From: CAYJFK01 sp964369475 | Lineage (GTDB): Bacteria; Bacillota; Clostridia; Oscillospirales; Feifaniaceae | Length of the DNA stretch: 22,983 nt | NCBI GenBank assembly: GCA_964369475.1 | Contig: CAYJFK010000038.1 | Coordinates: 1 to 22,983, forward strand | Direction: 5' to 3' | Shown here: in pieces, positions 15,128 through 21,550 of the stretch | Position numbering within the stretch: position 1 is the stretch's first letter | Layout: every line of letters starts with the position of its first letter | Position numbers and translations under genes: made by a program | The notes under the pieces: generated by a model | Databases searched by the model: none | Seen by the model: only the letters and a program-made list of their open reading frames with translations | What the model was told of the DNA's origin: nothing

Positions 15128-16132
15128 CTATACCGACTCTAGCCATATTGCATGTGCTATGCCTAAAATGCTCTCCCCTTGCCCTGCCGAGGTCGGCGAC
15201 ATCAGCGCACCTGTCGCTGTAAAGAGCACCGAGCTTAGCTCCTTTGCCCTCATTCTGGTAATTATATTAGAGGCAAGAACAGATGCCGAGCATCCGCACC
15301 CCGACGCCCCTGCATGGACATCTTGCCGCTCTCTATCAAATATCATAAGCCCACAGTCGTTATAGACACCCGACAGCCCTATTTGCTCCTTTACAATCGA
15401 ATGGCCGACATGACCTAAGTCACCCGTGACAATCAAATCAAAGTCGTTTTCCGTCGTCTTAGAGTCGGTAAAAAATTCCGTTAGCGTCTTTATGGCGGCG
15501 GGGGCCATTGCGGCCCCCATGTTGTTCGCATCGGTTATGCCCATATCGACAGGCGCACCTATTGCAATCGCCTTAATACGCACATTGCCCTCTTTGGAAA
15601 TCGGATTATTCCCGAGGACAAATGCCCCCGAGCCCGTGACCGTCCACTGGGCTGTCGGCGTGCGCTGGCCGCCATAGTTTAGCGGTAGCCTAAACTGCCG
15701 CTCGGCGGTGCAAAAGTGAGAGGAGGTAATGGTTAGCACATGATCTGCAAAACCACTCTCGAGCGCCATTACACCCATGGCAAGCCCCTCCGCCGAGGTC
15801 GAACATGCGCCGAAAAGCCCGACCATAGGGCGGTTTAGCTCTACAAGCCCATAGCAACTTGCCGTACACTGATTAAGAAGGTCGCCGGCAAAGATAATAT
15901 CTATGTCGCAAGGCTTTAATAAAGCCTTAGAAAGTGCCATCTCGGCCGCCTTCGATTGCATAAAACTCTCTGCTTTCTCGAAGGTCTTTTGCCCAAAATG
16001 GGCATCTTGCTCGACATGATCAAACCCCTTGCCCAGCGGCCCTTCGCCCTCCTTCTTTCCGACGACCGATGCCGTCGACAGAATATAGGGCGCTCTATCA
16101 GGTATAATAACGCTCGACATTCTCTTTCCCAT
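15128..16132 (-). CDS. spoVAD: Stage V sporulation protein AD (SpoVAD)
   Basis: A thiolase-fold protein that binds dipicolinic acid as part of the SpoVA channel. The 334 residues match the family length and its motifs: APYILSTASVVGKKEGEGPLG, TFEKAES, GDLLNQC, FGACSTSAEGLAMG, YGGQRTPTAQWTVTGSGA, and the C-terminal GASGCGCSA. C110 occupies the thiolase nucleophile position, although SpoVAD is not known as a thiolase. The ATG has GGTGG 4-5 bases before it; a second ATG four codons later is possible. spoVAC, normally just upstream, is absent: the neighbour on that side is an FMN-binding lipoprotein gene. Confidence 0.95.
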   Translation of the reverse strand: MGKRMSSVIIPDRAPYILSTASVVGKKEGEGPLGKGFDHVEQDAHFGQKTFEKAESFMQSKAAEMALSKALLKPCDIDIIFAGDLLNQCTASCYGLVELNRPMVGLFGACSTSAEGLAMGVMALESGFADHVLTITSSHFCTAERQFRLPLNYGGQRTPTAQWTVTGSGAFVLGNNPISKEGNVRIKAIAIGAPVDMGITDANNMGAAMAPAAIKTLTEFFTDSKTTENDFDLIVTGDLGHVGHSIVKEQIGLSGVYNDCGLMIFDRERQDVHAGASGCGCSASVLASNIITRMRAKELSSVLFTATGALMSPTSAGQGESILGIAHAIWLESV

Positions 16133-16274
16133 TGCTCCACCTTTTAAAATATATTTTTACGACGCCCCCCTATTATGCCACCCCTACCCAAGAATTATTT
16201 ATAGCAAACAAAAACAATATTTAACAAAAAGGGCAGCGAACCAACCTTCGCCGCCCCCCTGAGTAAAATCACCC

Positions 16275-16346
16275 AAAAAATTGCCACAGCAATTTTTTCA
16301 CCATAGTTCTTACTTCTTAGCTCTTAGCTCTTACCTCTTACCTATA
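16275..16346 (-). repeat. Heptamer-array plus hairpin 3' element, copy B (includes terminator)
   Basis: Same layout as 11512-11594. Read on the plus strand: a hairpin with perfect 10-base arms (AAAAAATTGC, GCAATTTTTT; 16275-16298), the word CACCATA, then heptamers GTTCTTA, CTTCTTA, GCTCTTA, GCTCTTA and CCTCTTA (16306-16340). It ends right at the stop codon of the FMN-binding lipoprotein gene and probably terminates that transcript on the minus strand. Confidence 0.82.
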
Positions 16347-16784
16347 CTAAGCTTTCGCCTGATCAATACAATCCTTGGCCGCAGTCTTTATAGCCTCCGA
16401 CGTTACAGTAGCTCCTGCCACATGATCGACCTCGTGGGTCTGCTTTTCCATAATGTCAGAGGGTAGCTCATTAAGCGCATTGGTGCCGATGTTCTCGGTC
16501 TCGCTCTCGCCCGTTACTGTAACCTGCGTAATCTTATCGCTGGTAAAGGTCATCTCTACCACAACATCACCGCCGTAGCCGTCCGCTGTCGCAGTGTAGG
16601 TGCCCGACTTGTACGAACCCATATCGCCTGTACCCTCGTCTGTGCCTTCGCCCTCTCCATCGGTCATATCGCCCTCTTGATCGACAACGCTGTCGTCAAC
16701 CTTGTCCTCCATGTCTTGCTCTGTTTCGGTGCAACCTGCAAATAGCATGGTCGCCGCCATTAATAAAAATAGTAGCTTTGTCAT
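16347..16784 (-). CDS. FMN-binding domain lipoprotein
   Basis: An exported lipoprotein of 145 residues. The signal peptide ends in the lipobox LFAGC (lipidated Cys at about 18), followed by a strongly acidic Asp/Glu/Gly linker to about residue 60. The C-terminal FMN_bind domain begins GSYKSGTYTATADGYGGDVV and ends with HVAGATVTSEAI, where the Thr of GAT is the residue that carries covalent FMN in RnfG/NqrC-type proteins. It may carry electrons outside the membrane. The frame opens at 16844, but the ATG at 16784 with GGAGG 7 bases before it gives a perfect signal peptide. No flavin transferase or Rnf gene is adjacent. Confidence 0.9.
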   Translation of the reverse strand: MTKLLFLLMAATMLFAGCTETEQDMEDKVDDSVVDQEGDMTDGEGEGTDEGTGDMGSYKSGTYTATADGYGGDVVVEMTFTSDKITQVTVTGESETENIGTNALNELPSDIMEKQTHEVDHVAGATVTSEAIKTAAKDCIDQAKA

Positions 16785-16892
16785 AATATCTCCTCCATAT
16801 TTTAGGTATTTCGTGACAAAAATGTGACATTTACCACATTGCACACTCTGAGTATTATCAAAAAAAGCACAAAATATACTCTTTACAAGACA

Positions 16893-16925
16893 AAAAACCG
16901 ATGTGAAAAAATCACATCGGTTTTT
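16893..16925 (-). terminator. Intrinsic terminator after jag
   Basis: Perfect 14-base arms (AAAAACCGATGTGA, TCACATCGGTTTTT) around five As, 29 bases after the jag stop. T-runs occur on both strands, so it can work in either direction. Confidence 0.92.
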
Positions 16926-16954
16926 AAATTAATTTTGAAAATTTAAATCAAAGA

Positions 16955-17968
16955 CTATTCTTCGCTCTTGCTCTCTGCCTTTGGAGCTGAAGGCTTGCGC
17001 CTTTGCCCCTGATAGGGTCTCTTGCCCTTGTTAAATCTGGGCGCTTGACCTTCGGGCGAGATAACAATGCGGCGAAGTGGCTCGTAACCTGTCGAGCTCG
17101 TCTCGACTCCTGCATAATTTTGCAGTGCCGAGTGGATAATTCTACGCTCGTATGGGTTCATTGGCTCAAGAGTAAAGCTTCTGCTATTCTTAACGACCTT
17201 TGCCGCCATTTTGTTGGCAAGAGCTATAAGAGATTCTTCCCTCTTTGCCCTGTAATCCTCTATGTCGAGCGAAACCTTTGTGTATTCGTCCTCGCCACGG
17301 TTTACAACAAGATTTGTTAGATATTGCAGCGCATCGAGCGTCTCGCCCCTGCGGCCTATCATAAGACCCATGTTTTCGCCTTCAACATCTATTCTAAGCA
17401 CATTTTCATATGCCGCCGCCTTAACCGAAACTTCAAGATTCATGACCTTAAAAAGCTCTGTTAAGAAGTTTTGCGCCACCGTGCCTTCGACGGGCGAAAA
17501 GTCCTCCTTGGGACGGTCGAGAAGTGCTGTTGTTGCATTCTTGCGACCCTCTCCCTCTTGCTTCCTCGGAGGCTTTGAGGCGGCAGGCTTAGGCGCTACC
17601 GGCTTTTGAGATGGCTTTTGCTCTGCTTTAGGCATAGGCTTTGTCTCTGTCTTGGGAGCAACCTTAGGCGCTTGCTTAGGCTCTACCTTCGGAGCAAGCT
17701 TAGGTGCTTGCTTAGGCTCTGCCTTGGGAGCAGGCTTAGGTGTCGGCTTTGGCTCGGGCTTTGGCTCGGGCGGAAGATCGGGCATATCCACTTCGTAGCT
17801 AAGCTTTACCTGTGCGCTTACACTGCCTATTCCTAAAAAACCCTTCTTGGGGGTCGATATAACTTCAACGCTTACATTATCTCTGTCAAGCCCTATTTCG
17901 GCAATGCCGTTTTCAATTGCCTCATCAATAGTGCGGCCCGATGAAAGATGTTCTTTTGTCACCTTCAC
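16955..17968 (-). CDS. jag: RNA-binding protein Jag/KhpB (SpoIIIJ-associated)
   Basis: A cytoplasmic RNA-binding protein linked to cell-envelope growth in Gram-positives. Domains: Jag_N (about 1-56, ending KKGFLGIGS), a long Pro/Lys/Ala/Glu linker (about 62-140), a KH domain with the GRRG loop (205-208), and an R3H domain (about 230-303) with its R-x3-H at R275/H279. At 337 residues it is longer than the B. subtilis protein because of the linker and a basic tail. The GTG start overlaps the yidC stop (GTGA) and has GGAGG 7 bases before it, so the two are translationally coupled. A strong terminator follows; mnmE and mnmG, usual neighbours, are not next. Confidence 0.95.
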   Translation of the reverse strand: MKVTKEHLSSGRTIDEAIENGIAEIGLDRDNVSVEVISTPKKGFLGIGSVSAQVKLSYEVDMPDLPPEPKPEPKPTPKPAPKAEPKQAPKLAPKVEPKQAPKVAPKTETKPMPKAEQKPSQKPVAPKPAASKPPRKQEGEGRKNATTALLDRPKEDFSPVEGTVAQNFLTELFKVMNLEVSVKAAAYENVLRIDVEGENMGLMIGRRGETLDALQYLTNLVVNRGEDEYTKVSLDIEDYRAKREESLIALANKMAAKVVKNSRSFTLEPMNPYERRIIHSALQNYAGVETSSTGYEPLRRIVISPEGQAPRFNKGKRPYQGQRRKPSAPKAESKSEE

Positions 17969-19266
17969 GACATTTCCTCCTCGTCGGTATTTTCTGCAAC
18001 CTCTAACTCTGCCTCGTCAACAGTTTCGTCCATCTCCTCGACATCATCGATCTTCTTTGCAGATGGATTTGATAGATCAACCCTGCCACGCTTTTTCTTT
18101 GGCTTAGAGCTGTCCTGCGAGCTCTCGCTCTGCTCAACGCTTGGCTCTATATCGTCGTCAATCGGATCGGGAATCGAGGTATGACCGAGCACCCTCTCGT
18201 ATCCGCCCTTTGTGGGCTTGCCTGTTTGACGGGGTTGCGGCACGGGCGATTCGGGTTGGAAGTCCTCGAGATCGTCATCATAAATACGCTGTGTAACGCT
18301 CTTTTTGGTCTTCGCTCCTTTGTTGTCCCCCTTTGCCCTATTCTCTGTCTCTTTTGCTATTCTCTTTTCATTTGCCTGTTGCTTTTTCTGTTCCTTGGCT
18401 ATTCTCTGATTTTCCACAATGTCTATTCTGGCCTGCTCAAGTGCCTTTTTGGGGCTCCAAATCGAGTTGAATATTACAAGTTGGAAGAATGTGAATAGGT
18501 TGGACATACCCCAGTAGAAACCAACACCTGCCGGTAGCGAGAATGTAATCCATACCGAAATTAGCGGCATTGTGAACATTAGGCTCTTGGAAGTTGCCGC
18601 CGCCGCATCGCTTTGAGGCTGGCTCTTTGTCTGGTAGTAGCTCTGCATAAATGCCGTTACACCGGCGAATATCGGGATAAATAGCAATGTGTTAATTGCA
18701 AAGGAAGGATTGTCCGCAAGATTTATTCCAAAAAAGTTGTAGTCGAGCGGTACAAATGTCGAGGGAAGTATTCCCTGCGATACAAGCAGGTCGAAGTTTT
18801 CAAAAAGTGCCTCGGCTATTGTAACTTCGGCGGTCGGCGACTCTGTTGCCAAAACACCAAGCTTTAAAGTGCTGTCGATAGCGGCAATTGTCTCGGTAGA
18901 AAGCTTCGAAATATAGGTAAGCGGCATACGAATTATCTTATATAGTGCAAATAGTATTGGCATCTGCACAAGTAGCGGCAAACATCCCGATGCCACCGAA
19001 ATGCCGTGCTCTTTGTATAGGCTGCTAAGTGCCATGTTGTATTTATTGCGGTCGTTGCCGTATTTTTTTCTTAGAATTTCTTCATACGGACGAATTTTCA
19101 TCTGCTTTATTGTGTTTTTGTGGGTTATTAAGGATAGCGGCGACAGCACTATTTTGATAAACAAGGTAAACAAAATAATACCTACGGCATAGCTTCCCGC
19201 AAGCTCAACAGCGTAGCTGAGCAGTGAACCTAAAGGATGGTTCAATATAGCATCAAAATTAATCAA
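17965..19266 (-). CDS. yidC: Membrane protein insertase YidC/SpoIIIJ (Oxa1 family)
   Basis: Inserts and folds membrane proteins. The Gram-positive type is seen: no large extracytoplasmic domain, first helix with ILFTLFIKIVLSPL, the cytoplasmic hairpin (NTIKQMKIRPYEEILRKKYG, then LYKEHG), and GCLPLLVQMPILFALYKIIR. The groove arginine of SpoIIIJ is replaced by lysine in this reading (FIKIV). The last 140 residues are a highly charged tail rich in Lys, then Asp/Glu. An ATG at 19290 has no ribosome site, whereas AGGGGG lies 6 bases before the TTG at 19266, which is preferred (433 residues). A terminator separates it from yidD, so yidC-jag probably has its own promoter in 19267-19352. Confidence 0.94.
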   Translation of the reverse strand: MINFDAILNHPLGSLLSYAVELAGSYAVGIILFTLFIKIVLSPLSLITHKNTIKQMKIRPYEEILRKKYGNDRNKYNMALSSLYKEHGISVASGCLPLLVQMPILFALYKIIRMPLTYISKLSTETIAAIDSTLKLGVLATESPTAEVTIAEALFENFDLLVSQGILPSTFVPLDYNFFGINLADNPSFAINTLLFIPIFAGVTAFMQSYYQTKSQPQSDAAAATSKSLMFTMPLISVWITFSLPAGVGFYWGMSNLFTFFQLVIFNSIWSPKKALEQARIDIVENQRIAKEQKKQQANEKRIAKETENRAKGDNKGAKTKKSVTQRIYDDDLEDFQPESPVPQPRQTGKPTKGGYERVLGHTSIPDPIDDDIEPSVEQSESSQDSSKPKKKRGRVDLSNPSAKKIDDVEEMDETVDEAELEVAENTDEEEMS

Positions 19267-19352
19267 GATTAACCCCCTGATAGCCGACATGCACAGTCGA
19301 CTTCATAATAAAATGTAGAGTTTACTTTTAAATAAGCATTTATAAACTCTTT

Positions 19353-19382
19353 AAAAAGCCAAAATGCATCTTGCACTTTGGC
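19353..19382 (-). terminator. Intrinsic terminator between yidD and yidC
   Basis: On the minus strand GCCAAAGTGCA and TGCATTTTGGC pair (one G-T) around AGA, followed by five Ts. It starts 12 bases after the yidD stop and ends the rpmH-rnpA-yidD unit. Confidence 0.82.
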
Positions 19383-19393
19383 AGTTTTTCAGG

Positions 19394-19606
19394 CTATGGT
19401 ACCGGATCGTAATAATCCCTCTTACTAAAGGGGTGGCAACGCATAACCCTGCAAATTGTGAGCCACGAGCCCTTGAGAGCACCGTGCTTTTCAAGTGCCT
19501 CAAGGGCATATTGCGAGCATGTGGGATAATATCTGCAACTCGGAGCCTTTAAAGGCGATATATGCCGCCTATAAGCTCTAACCGCCGACATTAACAGTTT
19601 CTTCAC
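19394..19606 (-). CDS. yidD: Membrane protein insertion efficiency factor YidD
   Basis: A short, basic, membrane-associated protein (70 residues) that assists YidC-dependent insertion. It shows the family core YRRHISPLKAPSCRYYPTCSQYALEAL and the CRVMRCHPF motif. The frame opens at an ATG at 19627, but the GTG at 19606, with GCGGGGA 6-7 bases before it, gives the standard N-terminus (KKLLMSAVRAYRR). Either way the start lies inside the end of rnpA (29-base overlap from 19606), which is the usual arrangement. Confidence 0.93.
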   Translation of the reverse strand: MKKLLMSAVRAYRRHISPLKAPSCRYYPTCSQYALEALEKHGALKGSWLTICRVMRCHPFSKRDYYDPVP

Positions 19607-19937
19607 ATAAAATCCCCGCTTCGGCAAGGCGCTTTTGCATTGCCGCTGTAATCACGCCACACTTCATGTGGGGCGTTCGCCCTCTTGCTACAATTACAAT
19701 GTCGTACCCACGCATAATGCGAGGTTCTAAAACTCTGTAGCTCTCTTTGATAACCCGTTTTGCACGGTTTCTTTGTACAGCTCCACCTACTTTTTTGCCG
19801 ACCGTAATGCCGAGCATGTTCCGGTCCCGCCTGCTCTTGCGGTAGTAGATGACAAAATTGCGGTCGACAAGGCTCTTTCCCCTTGCATACATTCGGTGAA
19901 AGTCTCTGTTTTTTTTCATAGAATCGGTAAAAAGCAT
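19578..19937 (-). CDS. rnpA: Ribonuclease P protein component
   Basis: The protein subunit of RNase P, which helps the catalytic RNA mature tRNA 5' ends. At 119 residues it is of normal length. It has the FTDSMKKNRDFHRMYARGKS start, GITVGKKVGGAVQRNRAKR with the RNR basic signature, and YDIVIVARGR. The frame opens at 19988, but the ATG at 19937 with GGAGG five bases before it matches the family start; the longer reading would cross the hairpin at 19983-20005. Confidence 0.96.
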   Translation of the reverse strand: MLFTDSMKKNRDFHRMYARGKSLVDRNFVIYYRKSRRDRNMLGITVGKKVGGAVQRNRAKRVIKESYRVLEPRIMRGYDIVIVARGRTPHMKCGVITAAMQKRLAEAGILCEETVNVGG

Positions 19938-19975
19938 GAAACCTCCGAAAAGCCTACTTGCGGTATTGCGTGTAC

Positions 19976-20005
19976 AAAAAATGAGCATAGCGTTCAGCTA
20001 TGCTC
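19976..20005 (-). terminator. Terminator-like hairpin between rpmH and rnpA
   Basis: On the minus strand GAGCATAGC and GCTATGCTC pair perfectly around five bases, followed by A and six Ts. It lies in the 100-base rpmH-rnpA gap. Partial termination here would keep ribosomal protein L34 well above RNase P protein. Confidence 0.85.
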
Positions 20006-20037
20006 CGACACAGCATCTCTGTCGATATTTTGTTAAT

Positions 20038-20172
20038 TTAAGCGGAAAGACGTGCTCTTCCCTTTGCACGGCGTGCCGTTATAACGCTACGGCCGTTTCT
20101 CGTCCTCATTCTGCGGCGAAAGCCATGAACTCTTGCTCTGTGACGCTTTTTAGGTTGATAAGTTCTCTTCAC
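20038..20172 (-). CDS. rpmH: 50S ribosomal protein L34
   Basis: A 44-residue highly basic ribosomal protein, translated directly from the sequence: MKRTYQPKKRHRARVHGFRR, then MRTRNGRSVITARRAKGRAR and LSA. This is the canonical L34 sequence and length. It starts with GTG, 8 bases after AAGGAGG. It heads the rpmH-rnpA-yidD cluster behind a strong promoter. In many bacteria dnaA lies on the other side of rpmH; here the next gene is a reductive-dehalogenase-like gene instead. Confidence 0.97.
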   Translation of the reverse strand: MKRTYQPKKRHRARVHGFRRRMRTRNGRSVITARRAKGRARLSA

Positions 20173-20207
20173 GATGTACACCTCCTTGCTTTTGTAAAGC
20201 AAAAAAT

Positions 20208-20237
20208 ATTATACAATAGACTTACTGCTAAAGTCAA
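20208..20237 (-). promoter_or_regulatory. Sigma-A promoter of rpmH
   Basis: On the minus strand TTGACT (20237-20232) and a perfect TATAAT (20213-20208) are 18 bases apart, about 35 bases before the rpmH GTG. Confidence 0.85.
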
Positions 20238-20256
20238 GAAAAAGCAGTAAATCTAT
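20216..20256. promoter_or_regulatory. Inverted repeat enclosing the rpmH -35 box
   Basis: ATAGACTTACTGCT (20216-20229) and AGCAGTAAATCTAT (20243-20256) match as inverted arms at 13 of 14 positions with a 13-base spacer. The -35 box sits in the spacer, so a dimeric regulator bound here would affect the promoter. Confidence 0.6.
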
Positions 20257-20332
20257 GTAAAATTTTCTTAAAATATGCCTAATTTCCCCAAAAACAGCCT
20301 CTAAGAGGCAAAATACCGTTATAATCGAGCTC

Positions 20333-21385
20333 TTAATAGGCGGCATTTAGCCAATCGGGGTACTGCTTATTTGTTGTAAAGTGTCCAAATTTCTCCGAGC
20401 AATATTTGGCAAGCTTTACTCTCGCTTCGTGTGTTGATATGTCTGCTGTTAGCTCTTTGGGCAGATTGTGCGAAAACGGGCAGGAGGCCATGCACAGGCC
20501 GCAGTCCGAGCCAAAATGCATCCACATAGAAAGGCAGGTCTCGTCTTCAAAGCCTGAAGTTTCGTCCTTTATTGCCTGAGGTGGGCATGTCCGCTTGCAC
20601 CTTGAACATAGCTTGCAAAAGTCCGCAATGTATGGGCGCTCGACTGCACTCTCTATTAACGGAATGTTTGTCGAAACCATGCCGAGCCTTATTCTTGAGC
20701 CAAACTCCTTTGTTACAAGCAGTCCGCTCATGCCGACATCGCCAAGCCCTGCTTGCTCGAATACCCTCGGGAGAGGGAATAGGTAGTTGCCATCCATGTT
20801 GTTTCGTGCTTCGTAGCCGAGCGATCTTATATAATATGCAAGCACCATGCCTATTATGGCGGCATCTACATAGCCCTTTGTAACGGCGACCGACTGCGTA
20901 ACAGAAGGGGCTGTATCTATCAGATCCTCCTCCATTTCGACATAAAAGCATATGCCGTACTTGTAGGACGGCACTATCTCCTTGCCATACTCCTGAGCCG
21001 GCCTGCCCTTGTGGGAGTAGTAGTTGTAATCTTTAAGCTTTGTTATGGCAACCCCTCGAGCGCCGTAGTACTTTGCAAGACCTGTTATTACCTCTGTAAA
21101 TGTCACCGCATCGCCTTCGACTTTTTTCTCCGACGGACTGCCGCTCGAAAGCGCCTTTATGTCTGCCAAAAACTCAAAGGCGGCATTCGGAATGGGGGAT
21201 ATTAGCTCATTAAACATTGCGGCATCGTCGCCCCCCATTATGCCACGTGCCCTAACTTCGCTGTCGAACTCGAGTTTTTCGGGATTCTTTTTATAATAAT
21301 GCTCGTGCATGTGTGTCCCCTCGCCGTAGGAAGCCCTTGCAAAAAGTATGTCTCTTTCGTCTTTTCTCGGAAAAGTTTTATCCAT
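20333..21385 (-). CDS. Reductive-dehalogenase-like corrinoid/iron-sulfur protein, cytoplasmic
   Basis: About 350 residues resembling the core of reductive dehalogenases (RdhA), which share a B12-binding fold and two [4Fe-4S] clusters with QueG. Counting from the GTG at 21397: YYSHKGRPAQEYGKEI (126-141), GYVDAAIIGMVLAYYIRSLG (175-194) and AGLGDVG...EFGSRIRLGMVSTNIPL are RdhA-like. Cluster 1 is C261, C264, C267, C271; cluster 2 is C288, C299, C302, C306. There is no Tat signal and no rdhB-like anchor, so it should be cytoplasmic, unlike respiratory RdhA. QueG-specific motifs were not seen. The ATG at 21385, behind AGGGGTGA, fits better than the GTG at 21397. The substrate is unknown. It is divergent from a CoA-disulfide-reductase-like gene that could supply electrons. 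Confidence 0.78.
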   Translation of the reverse strand: MDKTFPRKDERDILFARASYGEGTHMHEHYYKKNPEKLEFDSEVRARGIMGGDDAAMFNELISPIPNAAFEFLADIKALSSGSPSEKKVEGDAVTFTEVITGLAKYYGARGVAITKLKDYNYYSHKGRPAQEYGKEIVPSYKYGICFYVEMEEDLIDTAPSVTQSVAVTKGYVDAAIIGMVLAYYIRSLGYEARNNMDGNYLFPLPRVFEQAGLGDVGMSGLLVTKEFGSRIRLGMVSTNIPLIESAVERPYIADFCKLCSRCKRTCPPQAIKDETSGFEDETCLSMWMHFGSDCGLCMASCPFSHNLPKELTADISTHEARVKLAKYCSEKFGHFTTNKQYPDWLNAAY

Positions 21386-21411
21386 AATAAAAATCACCCC
21401 TTCTTTTTGAA

Positions 21412-21440
21412 ATTATATCAGATAGACATAGTAAAATCAA
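21412..21440 (-). promoter_or_regulatory. Extended -10 promoter of the RdhA-like gene
   Basis: On the minus strand TTGATT (21440-21435) and TATAAT (21417-21412) are 17 bases apart, with a TG one base before the -10 box (extended form). Confidence 0.85.
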
Positions 21441-21485
21441 GCTAATTGTAATGCCGACTTTCTTTATACTATTCTTGCTTGGCTG

Positions 21486-21514
21486 TTTACTTTTATACTG
21501 TATCAGTGTATAAT
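21486..21514 (+). promoter_or_regulatory. Sigma-A promoter of the flavoprotein gene
   Basis: TTTACT (21486-21491) and TATAAT (21509-21514) are 17 bases apart, 36 bases before the ATG at 21551. It is back to back with the RdhA-like promoter. Confidence 0.8.
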
Positions 21515-21523
21515 ATATGGTAA

Positions 21524-21535
21524 TTATACGTATAA
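21524..21535. promoter_or_regulatory. Perfect 12-base palindrome at the flavoprotein transcription start
   Basis: TTATACGTATAA starts 10 bases after the -10 box, covering the expected early transcribed region. This is a usual place for a repressor. No regulator gene is nearby. Confidence 0.5.
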
Positions 21536-21550
21536 AAAGGGGGAATTGAT

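Noticed and set aside
20173..20332. Replication origin beside rpmH
   Set aside because: No DnaA box (TTATCCACA or close variants), no AT-rich 13-mer cluster, and dnaA is not adjacent.
20333..21385. Epoxyqueuosine reductase QueG
   Set aside because: The cluster motifs would fit, but the YSHKGR...YG and AGLGDVG...EFG patterns are nearer to RdhA, and the QueG-type catalytic segment was not recognised. It remains an alternative.
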